Assembly: GCA_017445435.1 (NCBI GenBank)
Contig: JAFSUE010000129.1
Span: 1 to 12,555, forward strand
Direction: 5' to 3'
DNA from: Selenomonadaceae bacterium
Lineage (GTDB): Bacteria; Bacillota; Negativicutes; Selenomonadales; Selenomonadaceae
Length of the DNA: 12,555 bases
A program made the translations under genes and the position numbers. Below, in pieces: positions 6,523-11,992 of the stretch (position 1 is its first letter; every line of letters starts with the position of its first letter). The notes beneath the pieces are model-generated. The model ran no database searches. It saw only the letters and a list, made by a program, of their open reading frames with translations, and was not told where the DNA came from.

Positions 6523-7652
6523 ACCGTAGAGAATTTTTGCGCAATGCATTTTTAGGATTGGCAGGAGTAACGGCAGTTGCTGGCGGCGGCACATTTTATT
6601 TTATCAATCGCCCAGAATTTGGACGCTTTCCAAGTGGTACGCGGCTTGAAAAAATTTTAGCGTCACCACATTATTTTATTGACCACTTCGAGTGCTTGAC
6701 GCCTGTTAATGTTATGTCTGATGACGCGCAGGAAAAAGAAAATCGCGTCATTGCAATGGCAAAATTTTTATTCGGTGATAAGTCTGCACTTTCGCCGCCG
6801 AAAACTTTGCCGAGTGAAAAGACAAATTTAAAAGCACTTGACCCTAAAAAAGATTGCGCGGTATGGATGGCGCATTCGACAATTTATCTGCAACTTGACG
6901 GCAGAAAAATTTTAGTCGACCCAGTCTTTTCGTCGTACGCATCGCCAATATTTTTTGCAAATCGCGCGTTCGACGGTAGCAACATTTACACGGCGGACGA
7001 CTTCCCACCTATTGACATTTTAGCGATAACTCATGACCATTGGGATCATCTTGACTATCCGTCGGTTATGGCGTTAAAGCCGAAAATAAAAAAAGTAATT
7101 TGTCCATTGGGCGTTGGCGAATATTTTGAGCAATGGGGCTTTGACGTTGCAAATATCGTTGAGGAAGACTGGTTCACGGCAACAGATTTAGGCGCGGGAC
7201 TTCAAGCGCATATTTTGCCGAGTCAACATTTTTCAGGCAGACTTTTGACGTTGCGTAAAACTGAATGGTGCGCGTTTGCCTTCGTGACGCCGAATAAAAA
7301 AGTTTTTTGTAGCGGCGACGGCGGCTATTCTCCACATTTTAAAGATATTGGAAAAAAATTTAAAAGTTTCGACTTTGCATTTATGGAGAATGGACAATAT
7401 AATTTGGCGTGGCATCCGATACACTGTATGCCGAATGAAACGGCGCAGGCGTCCGTAGATTTAGGCGCAAAAAAAGTTGTACCGATTCATGCTAGCAAAT
7501 TTGCTTTAGCGCGGCATACGTGGAATGCACCGTACAACGATTTAATTGCGGCAAGCGTCGATAAATCGTACAAACTTTTGACGCCAAAAATTGGGGAACT
7601 GATTCCCTTCGACGAAGAAAAAAATTTTACGCAGTGGTTTAACGAACTTTGA
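6519..7652 (+). CDS. Metallo-beta-lactamase-fold hydrolase with Tat-like N-terminus (UlaG/NAPE-PLD-like)
   Basis: A 377-residue hydrolase. Residues 1-29 look like a twin-arginine signal or anchor: N-R-R-E-F-L-R followed by a hydrophobic stretch, with no clear AxA cleavage site. The fold core is unmistakable: AHSTIYLQLDGRKILVDPVF (118-137), the metal motif THDHWDHLD with H172, H174, D176 and H177, a later SQHFSGR histidine, the bridging aspartate in CSGDGGYSPHF, and PIHASKF near the C-terminus. This arrangement matches UlaG/N-acyl-phosphatidylethanolamine phospholipase D-like proteins, many of whose substrates are unknown. I chose ATG 6519, which forms an ATGA overlap with the cupin stop; ATG 6513 would add two residues. 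The strong terminator at 7663-7690 closes the operon. It may act at the outer face of the cytoplasmic membrane. Confidence 0.88.
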   Translation: MNRREFLRNAFLGLAGVTAVAGGGTFYFINRPEFGRFPSGTRLEKILASPHYFIDHFECLTPVNVMSDDAQEKENRVIAMAKFLFGDKSALSPPKTLPSEKTNLKALDPKKDCAVWMAHSTIYLQLDGRKILVDPVFSSYASPIFFANRAFDGSNIYTADDFPPIDILAITHDHWDHLDYPSVMALKPKIKKVICPLGVGEYFEQWGFDVANIVEEDWFTATDLGAGLQAHILPSQHFSGRLLTLRKTEWCAFAFVTPNKKVFCSGDGGYSPHFKDIGKKFKSFDFAFMENGQYNLAWHPIHCMPNETAQASVDLGAKKVVPIHASKFALARHTWNAPYNDLIAASVDKSYKLLTPKIGELIPFDEEKNFTQWFNEL

Positions 7653-7662
7653 TAAAAAATTA

Positions 7663-7690
7663 CCGCTTGAAATGTCAGGCGGCTTTTTTT
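7663..7690 (+). terminator. Rho-independent terminator of the cupin-hydrolase operon
   Basis: CCGCTTGA pairs over 8 bp with the facing strand (one G-T pair) around an AATG loop (7663-7682), then C and seven T. It begins 11 nt past the hydrolase stop and ends only 4 nt before the ribosome site of the next gene. Confidence 0.9.
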
Positions 7691-7693
7691 ATG

Positions 7694-7700
7694 AAAGGGG
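7694..7700 (+). promoter_or_regulatory. Shine-Dalgarno for the membrane protein
   Basis: AAAGGGG is 4 nt before ATG 7705 and 7 nt before ATG 7708, so the start is at one of these. The longer frame opening at 7672 starts inside the terminator loop and is rejected. Confidence 0.7.
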
Positions 7701-7704
7701 TAAC

Positions 7705-8559
7705 ATGATGATTAGATTGATGCTTGGATATTTTGTAATGGGGCTAATATTCATTATTCTACGTTTTTTTTATCATATTCTGCCTAAAAAAAGTTCACAC
7801 AACAATTTAATTTATGCGGTTAAAGATGACTTTGTAAATCTTTATGCTTACCTTAAACAAATAATTTTATCTCATCCCAAAAAAATAAAAACTATAGTCG
7901 TCATTATGCTAGTGCTTAGCGTCTTGCTGATTCTACAGCCTCAAGTTGAAGATATATACTTTTTTGGCTTATTGGATGTTTTTGAATACGCCTTCTCAAC
8001 GATAATGTTTTTTCTCTTAATTATTATTTTTATGCCACAAGCGGATTCGTCGAGCAAGAGCTTTCCTATTGAAATTTTTGGGTTTATCTACTCTATTATA
8101 TATATGTTTTACAGCGCGAGCGCATTTGTAGTTGCTACTTTTTACGCGAATAATTTTTTTGAAGAAGATATGTGGATTTATGGATATAGCGTTACGGTAA
8201 TTGCGTACGTCATTTGTATAGCTAATTTAAGAAGATTTATTGAAAGAGATTTAACAAAGGAAGAAATAACTTTATTGGGAATGATTATGATAACAACCTT
8301 AGAATTTATGACTTATTACGGAGTGGGTTTTTTTAGCGGAATTAAAAATTATAATCCTCATGCTTATGAAGCGAATATGTTTGGAGACATTACAACTACC
8401 ATAAATCAAGGAATATTTATTGCGTCACAAAGTCAAATTTTGGGAAGATCGCCTATGGAAATATGGGGATATATTATTTTAAACGGAACGGATGTTCTGA
8501 CTATAACCGCAGTTTTAGGATATTTAGTACAAAAATTTATTGAAAATAAAAGTTCTTGA
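7705..8559 (+). CDS. Multi-pass membrane protein of unknown function
   Basis: I do not recognise this 284-residue protein. Hydrophobic segments suggest about seven membrane helices at roughly 5-24, 61-79, 88-110, 122-148, 157-175, 187-211 and 250-274. A basic first loop (PKKSSHNN, HPKKIK) fits an inside location under the positive-inside rule. No catalytic, transporter or channel signature is visible. The stretch before the last helix (about 226-262) is polar and rich in T, N, Q and S. The gene is AT-richer than its neighbours and uses ATA isoleucine and TTA leucine codons freely, unlike mutAB or the hydrolase, which suggests a different origin. No promoter is evident in the 52-nt gap after the hydrolase, which holds only the terminator and ribosome site. 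No hairpin follows the stop. Confidence 0.75.
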   Translation: MMIRLMLGYFVMGLIFIILRFFYHILPKKSSHNNLIYAVKDDFVNLYAYLKQIILSHPKKIKTIVVIMLVLSVLLILQPQVEDIYFFGLLDVFEYAFSTIMFFLLIIIFMPQADSSSKSFPIEIFGFIYSIIYMFYSASAFVVATFYANNFFEEDMWIYGYSVTVIAYVICIANLRRFIERDLTKEEITLLGMIMITTLEFMTYYGVGFFSGIKNYNPHAYEANMFGDITTTINQGIFIASQSQILGRSPMEIWGYIILNGTDVLTITAVLGYLVQKFIENKSS

Positions 8560-8821
8560 CAAGCAAAAAATTCATAATGTGACGCGCCTAGTTCGTAAGT
8601 CGAAAAGAAAATTAAATCTCCTAGCTCAAATTTAGAAACTTTAGCCGCCTTGCTAATTTTGTAGAAACGACTTGTGAACTTATGCGCGAAGTTATAAAAG
8701 TTTTGCCCAACGAAACAGTCGCGCTACTACTATAGGTTGTGGGTAAACTCAAATAAATAATAGTCAAGTTAAATACCAGATGATTTTTTATTTCCATTCA
8801 TAATTTTTCATTGCCGTAAGT
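8560..8821 (+). other. Spacer with a possible decayed reading frame
   Basis: No intact gene lies here. A frame from 8599 reads EKKIKSPSSNLETLAALLIL and stops at 8662; shifting by one base at 8661 continues as VETTCELMREVIKVLPNET, then VALLL, a TAG at 8733, then VVGKLK and TAA at 8754. The amphipathic, protein-like composition over about 50 codons across one frameshift and one stop is suggestive of a gene remnant, but no family is recognised. No tRNA, inverted repeat ends or terminator are seen in the rest. Confidence 0.3.
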
Positions 8822-8850
8822 TTGACTTTGAAAGACTTTGCAGTTAGAAT
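8822..8850 (+). promoter_or_regulatory. Sigma-A promoter of the adenosyltransferase-fliJ operon
   Basis: TTGACT (8822-8827), a 17-nt spacer and TAGAAT (8845-8850). The leader to the ATG at 8909 is about 50 nt, too short for a cobalamin riboswitch, and contains an A6T6 tract at about 8876-8887. Confidence 0.75.
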
Positions 8851-8908
8851 TTCGCTAAAATGGTTACGATTTATCAAAAAATTTTTTATCGGCTAAAGGA
8901 GTTAGGAA

Positions 8909-9433
8909 ATGAAAATTTATACAAAAACTGGCGACGACGGCAAGACAAGTTTGTTGACTGGTGAACGCATTGATAAAGATGAACCGCGCGTGCAGACTTA
9001 CGGCACGGTCGACGAAATTAATTCCATTCTTGGAATGGCGCGTGCTTTTTCTGAAGTTCCTGAAGTGCGCGAAAAAATTTTGCAGATTCAAAAAATTTTG
9101 CCGCGTCTTATGGCTGACCTGGCAAGTATGAATCGCCCCGTACTTATTACGGAAAATGACGTTAAGACGTTGGAAATTGAAATGGATGAAATGGACGCTT
9201 TACTGCCGCCGCTGAAAAATTTTATCATTCCTGGCAGTACAAAATCTGGCGCAATTCTTGACCTTGCCCGTACCGTTACGCGTCGTGCTGAAAGAACTTT
9301 TTGTAAGATGGGACGTTTTGAAGCAGTTCACGAACTCGACGGCTTATTTTTAAATCGCTTGTCGGATTATTGCTTTATGTTGATGCGCGTTGAAGAATAC
9401 GTCATTACTAAACGCGCCGCCACGCTTGTCTGA
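8909..9433 (+). CDS. Cob(I)alamin adenosyltransferase, PduO type
   Basis: This enzyme transfers the adenosyl group of ATP to cob(I)alamin, giving adenosylcobalamin, the cofactor needed by the MutAB enzyme encoded in the same window. The 174 residues carry the N-terminal ATP-binding signature YTKTGDDGKTSLLTGERIDKD (about 4-24), then YGTVDEINSILG (31-42), and the C-terminal ARTVTRRAER and LNRLSDYCF motifs of the PduO/MMAB family; this is a different fold from CobA and EutT. Active as a trimer in characterised members. AAAGGAG (8895-8901) sits 7 nt before the ATG. The TGA overlaps the fliJ ATG by one base (TGATG at 9431-9435), giving tight coupling to a flagellar gene, which is odd for a cofactor enzyme. 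Confidence 0.95.
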   Translation: MKIYTKTGDDGKTSLLTGERIDKDEPRVQTYGTVDEINSILGMARAFSEVPEVREKILQIQKILPRLMADLASMNRPVLITENDVKTLEIEMDEMDALLPPLKNFIIPGSTKSGAILDLARTVTRRAERTFCKMGRFEAVHELDGLFLNRLSDYCFMLMRVEEYVITKRAATLV

Positions 9434-9882
9434 TGAAAAAATTTAAATTTCAGCTGGAAACGCTTCTAAAGGTTACGCAACGTAAAAAAGATGAAGCCGA
9501 AATGCAGTTTGCTGAAGTTACGCGCCGCCTTGAAGAACATCGCGCCCATTTACAAGTTTTACTTCAAGAATTGCAGAGCGGTCAAGCTGAATACGCGGAG
9601 CGAACGTCGGAAGGCAAAACTATCACCGTTGATGTGATAATGATTTACACGAACTTTTTTAACTGGAAACGTGAACAAATTGAACAGCAACAACAGCTAA
9701 TTTTAAAGACTATGCAGGAACGTCAACAAAAATTGAAAAAGCTGATGGACTTGATAACTTACGTTAAAAGTATTGAACAGCTAAAGGAAAAACGTTTGCG
9801 CGAATACAATGAAGAATTACTGGCGGAGGAGCAAAAATTTCTTGACGAAATCGGCTTGCAACTTTCAATTCGTAATGCGTAA
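9433..9882 (+). CDS. fliJ: Flagellar export protein FliJ
   Basis: FliJ is the cytoplasmic coiled-coil stalk of the flagellar type III export ATPase: it sits in the FliI ring, contacts FlhA and escorts chaperones. The 149 residues match the family length (about 147). The N-terminus FKFQLETLLKVTQRKKDEAE is typical, and nearly the whole protein is a charged heptad-type coiled coil (about 10-140) without prolines. The start is the ATG at 9433 overlapping the stop of the adenosyltransferase gene; translation is probably coupled, since only a weak ribosome site is seen. The last residues (SIRNA) and the TAA are encoded by a heptanucleotide repeat (9867-9898), so the C-terminal end may have been altered by repeat insertion. 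FliI and FliH are not in the window. Confidence 0.87.
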   Translation: MKKFKFQLETLLKVTQRKKDEAEMQFAEVTRRLEEHRAHLQVLLQELQSGQAEYAERTSEGKTITVDVIMIYTNFFNWKREQIEQQQQLILKTMQERQQKLKKLMDLITYVKSIEQLKEKRLREYNEELLAEEQKFLDEIGLQLSIRNA

Positions 9883-9898
9883 TTCGTAATTCGTAATG
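9867..9898. repeat. Heptanucleotide tandem repeat, AATTCGT/AATGCGT type
   Basis: Four head-to-tail 7-mers, AATTCGT, AATGCGT, AATTCGT, AATTCGT, plus a partial AATG. The array runs through the fliJ stop codon (9880-9882) into the spacer before the transglycosylase gene. It is the reverse complement of the array at 3015-3056, and since mutAB is on the opposite strand both have the same sense relative to transcription. Confidence 0.85.
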
Positions 9899-9921
9899 AA
9901 AAAGTTAGAAAGGGTGATTAA

Positions 9922-10704
9922 ATGTTGGACATAAACGCCATTGAACGCGTTGGCTTGACGAATCGCATTGATCAAATTCAACAGCGCATATCGACGATTG
10001 AAAATAAATTTGTCAACACCGAAAATAAATTCAGCGTGAACAATTTCAACGCCGATTTTCAATCTAAACTTGACACCGAAATTGCACGACAAGATAAAGT
10101 TCAAGCGTCACAACTTGCCGCCGCGCAGGAAAAAATTTCGTCAGGACTGCCAGTAAATGAAAATGAAATTATCAACGCCGCCAAAGTTGCCGCCGCTTTA
10201 AATTCTGGCAATGTTGCAACGCCTGATATTATTCCGCCTGTAATGGTCGATAAACCGTTTGAAGACCAAAAGACGCCGCCTAATGGCAAACCTGCTCAAC
10301 AATTCGGCTACAATCAAAATTCAAACGAAAATCAATCTACTGAAGAAATGATTTTAACTTCCGCGCAGAAATACGGTGTTAATCCGTCACTTGTACGCGC
10401 CGTTGCTATTGCCGAATCTGATATGAATCAGTCTGCACTTTCGCCAGTCGGCGCTATCGGCGTAATGCAACTTATGCCTGAAACTGCCGCCGCCATTGGC
10501 GTTAATCCCTACGACGAAGCACAAAATATTGAAGGCGGTACGATTTACCTGCGCCAAATGCTTGACAAGTTCAATGGCAATGTTCCCTACGCGCTAGCCG
10601 CCTACAATGCTGGACCTGATGCCGTTCAACGTTATGGCGGCATTCCTCCGTACAGCGAAACGCAAAATTACGTTGGGCGAATTATGGATATTCTGTCGAA
10701 TTAA
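9922..10704 (+). CDS. Lytic transglycosylase (SLT/goose-lysozyme-like domain), no signal peptide
   Basis: A 260-residue protein whose C-terminal part (about 142-258) is a soluble lytic transglycosylase domain, cutting the glycan strand of peptidoglycan with 1,6-anhydro product formation. The catalytic glutamate is E165 in VAIAESDMNQ; GVMQLMP (180-186) and LAAYNAGPDAV (225-235) complete the family motifs. Residues 1-60 look helical and 95-140 are proline-, asparagine- and glutamine-rich and probably disordered. There is no hydrophobic signal peptide, which is unusual for an enzyme whose substrate is outside the membrane. It follows fliJ by 39 nt with its own AAAGGGTG ribosome site (9909-9916). 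The context suggests it opens the wall for the flagellar rod, the role FlgJ plays in proteobacteria; export by the flagellar apparatus is inference. Confidence 0.88.
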   Translation: MLDINAIERVGLTNRIDQIQQRISTIENKFVNTENKFSVNNFNADFQSKLDTEIARQDKVQASQLAAAQEKISSGLPVNENEIINAAKVAAALNSGNVATPDIIPPVMVDKPFEDQKTPPNGKPAQQFGYNQNSNENQSTEEMILTSAQKYGVNPSLVRAVAIAESDMNQSALSPVGAIGVMQLMPETAAAIGVNPYDEAQNIEGGTIYLRQMLDKFNGNVPYALAAYNAGPDAVQRYGGIPPYSETQNYVGRIMDILSN

Positions 10705-10760
10705 TTTTAAAAGTTTAATGCAAAATATTTTGAGTGAAAAATTTTTTATACAACGTAAAA

Positions 10761-10789
10761 AGAGGCTGTCCAAATTTTGAACAGTCTCT
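10761..10789. terminator. Bidirectional rho-independent terminator
   Basis: AGAGGCTGT pairs over 9 bp with ACAGTCTCT (one G-T pair); the loop can pair further as CAAA/TTTG. Plus-strand transcription runs into TTTGTTAATTTT, and minus-strand transcription from tRNA-Ser runs into five U. It therefore closes both the fliJ-transglycosylase operon and the tRNA unit. Confidence 0.85.
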
Positions 10790-10810
10790 TTGTTAATTTT
10801 CAAAGTAAAA

Positions 10811-10899
10811 TGGCGGAGGGGGTGGGATTCGAACCCACGGTAGTTATTAGCTACACTTGATTTCGAGTCAAGCACCTTCAACCGCTCGGACACTCCTCC
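10811..10899 (-). tRNA. tRNA-Ser, anticodon CGA
   Basis: The 89-nt gene folds as a class II tRNA. The acceptor begins GGAGGAG and ends CCCCTCC plus G and an encoded CCA. The anticodon stem CTTGA/TCAAG holds the loop CTCGAAA, anticodon CGA, reading UCG. The long variable arm GTAG/CTAC is the serine signature, and the T arm is GTGGG-TTCGAAT-CCCAC. One flaw is visible: A6 faces C67 in the acceptor stem. It is served by a promoter at 10913-10941 with a very short 5' leader, and by the terminator at 10761-10789. Confidence 0.95.
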
Positions 10900-10912
10900 A
10901 CGTGCGTTAAAA

Positions 10913-10941
10913 AGTTTAACACACAAACTTTAATATTGCAA
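10913..10941 (-). promoter_or_regulatory. Sigma-A promoter of tRNA-Ser
   Basis: On the minus strand TTGCAA (10936-10941), a 17-nt spacer and TAAACT (10913-10918). The start would fall near 10906, about 7 nt before the mature 5' end. The 22-bp tandem repeat lies directly upstream of the -35 box. Confidence 0.65.
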
Positions 10942-10945
10942 GCAC

Positions 10946-10989
10946 TTTTGAAATTCAGTAAAAGATATTTTGAAATTCGGTAAAAGATA
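10946..10989. repeat. Tandem 22-bp duplication upstream of the tRNA-Ser promoter
   Basis: Two adjoining 22-base copies (10946-10967 and 10968-10989) both start TTTTGAAATTC and end GTAAAAGATA, differing at one position (A versus G). They fill the gap between the tRNA promoter and the stop of the gene ending at 11017. Confidence 0.85.
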
Positions 10990-11016
10990 AATTCTAAAAA
11001 ATTTCTGCACAAATAT

Positions 11017-11364
11017 TTATTCTGAATCGCTTTCCAATGCCTTCAAAAGTTTATCCCTAGAAAATCTTATGTCTGATTCAGTGACAACCTTTTTAATATT
11101 TTTCGTGCTAGCGTCAACATCAAACTTTAAATTGCCGAGCATAAATGCGGAAACTCTTATTAAATTTGACGAAGAAATATGAATATCAAAAGACGTAGCG
11201 CCAAGCACTTCATGGACAATCGCCATAAGCGGCTCAATTTTTGTTTTGTCTTCGTCAGTAAGTCTAAGCGTTGAATCGCGAGATTGTTTGTAGGGAAGAT
11301 GAACTTTTCGACAAGACGGCTTGCGCTTTAAAAGTTCCATCATAAGTGAAATACTTTTTGCCAT
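11017..11364 (-). CDS. Hypothetical protein, 115 aa, second gene of a two-gene operon
   Basis: I do not recognise this protein. It is 115 residues and soluble. Residues 1-25 are strongly basic and helical (KSISLMMELLKRKPSCRKVH), the middle (30-60) is acidic-basic mixed (LTDEDKTKIEPLMAIVHEVLG), and 60-90 alternates polar and hydrophobic residues in beta fashion (FDIHISSSNLIRVSAFML, then LKFDVDASTKNI). No metal-binding or nucleotide motif is seen. The ATG at 11362-11364 is preceded by GAGGT at 11371-11375, which overlaps the TGA of the upstream gene; the two coding regions are 9 nt apart, so they are surely co-transcribed. No convincing terminator follows, so transcripts may run on toward tRNA-Ser. 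Confidence 0.75.
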   Translation of the reverse strand: MAKSISLMMELLKRKPSCRKVHLPYKQSRDSTLRLTDEDKTKIEPLMAIVHEVLGATSFDIHISSSNLIRVSAFMLGNLKFDVDASTKNIKKVVTESDIRFSRDKLLKALESDSE

Positions 11365-11373
11365 AAGACTACC

Positions 11374-11922
11374 TCAACTTTTTTTGTGGAGGAAAAATTC
11401 ATTGCCAGCCGCCGTTTCAAGTTGCAAAGGGCTATTTTCATTGAGACGCCCACCATTTACAAGAAACGCTACGACTTTGCACCAATCGCGCATCATTCCT
11501 TCATCAAATCCCAAACAGTACGCGATGTCGACAATATTTGAAAGTTCGCCGTTATAAACTTCGTCACAAATCGCCGCGCCAAAAAGTAACCAGAATACTA
11601 AACGCCTAAATTCAGTGAAATTTTTTTCACCGTTTTTATTTTTCATTTCGCGGTAAATGTTGATGAGTCCCATTTCATCAACTTTTTCCAACGGTCCAGT
11701 TTTGCCAGGAGTAAAAATATTTGCCATAACCGCAATGTACGGGTCAGCCGTATGATTAATGAAAGGCGCCGCCGAAAAAGTTTTGTACTTGGCATTAGCC
11801 CCGCCAAACATAAAAACACTGCCCGTGCGCCCTGCTAAGTAGTTGTCCGTGTCCTGAATGAGTGCGCGAAATTTCGTCAAACGCATATCTCCTGAATTGC
11901 TTGCGTCTTGTCGAATCGCCAT
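11374..11922 (-). CDS. Hypothetical protein, 182 aa, first gene of a two-gene operon
   Basis: I do not recognise this 182-residue protein. A mixed N-terminal half contains GRTGSVFMFGGANAKYKTF (31-49), which is not a P-loop, and DPYIAVMANIF (60-70). A helical block at about 103-156 (FTEFRRLVFWLLFGAAICDE, then NIVDIAYCLGFDEGMMRDWC) resembles, in its spacing of acidic and hydrophobic residues, small helical domains such as TerB, but this is only a pattern impression. There is no signal peptide. I chose the ATG at 11920-11922, 8 nt after GGAGG (11931-11935); a TTG start at 11937 would overlap that site. A good promoter lies at 11964-11992. The tight pairing with the 115-aa gene suggests the two act together. 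Confidence 0.75.
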   Translation of the reverse strand: MAIRQDASNSGDMRLTKFRALIQDTDNYLAGRTGSVFMFGGANAKYKTFSAAPFINHTADPYIAVMANIFTPGKTGPLEKVDEMGLINIYREMKNKNGEKNFTEFRRLVFWLLFGAAICDEVYNGELSNIVDIAYCLGFDEGMMRDWCKVVAFLVNGGRLNENSPLQLETAAGNEFFLHKKS

Positions 11923-11930
11923 ACAATCAA

Positions 11931-11935
11931 CCTCC
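11931..11935 (-). promoter_or_regulatory. Shine-Dalgarno that sets the start of the 182-aa gene
   Basis: GGAGG on the minus strand lies 8 nt before ATG 11922. It overlaps codons two and three of a possible TTG start at 11937, which rules that start out. Confidence 0.8.
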
Positions 11936-11963
11936 AAATTTTTCTGCGTATAAATTTTTATTT

Positions 11964-11992
11964 ATTTTAGCAAATTTAAATTCTTCATTCAA
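11964..11992 (-). promoter_or_regulatory. Sigma-A promoter of the two-gene unknown operon
   Basis: On the minus strand TTGAAT (11987-11992), a 17-nt spacer and TAAAAT (11964-11969) with TG one base before it (extended -10). The leader is about 35 nt. Confidence 0.65.

Noticed and set aside
7672..7704. Longer N-terminus of the membrane protein starting at 7672
   Set aside because: The start codon is inside the loop of the upstream terminator; the good ribosome site is at 7694-7700, before ATG 7705/7708.
8851..8908. Cobalamin riboswitch upstream of the adenosyltransferase or mutA
   Set aside because: Leaders are about 50 nt or shorter, too small for the roughly 200-nt element, and no B12-box sequence is seen.
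7691..8908. Insertion sequence or integron explaining the foreign-looking membrane gene
   Set aside because: No transposase or integrase, no terminal inverted repeats and no target duplication were found at the edges.
11031..11049. GGANAK-like stretch in the 182-aa protein as a nucleotide-binding P-loop
   Set aside because: The GxxxxGK[ST] spacing is not met, so no nucleotide-binding claim is made (the stretch is at residues 40-45 of the protein encoded at 11374-11922).
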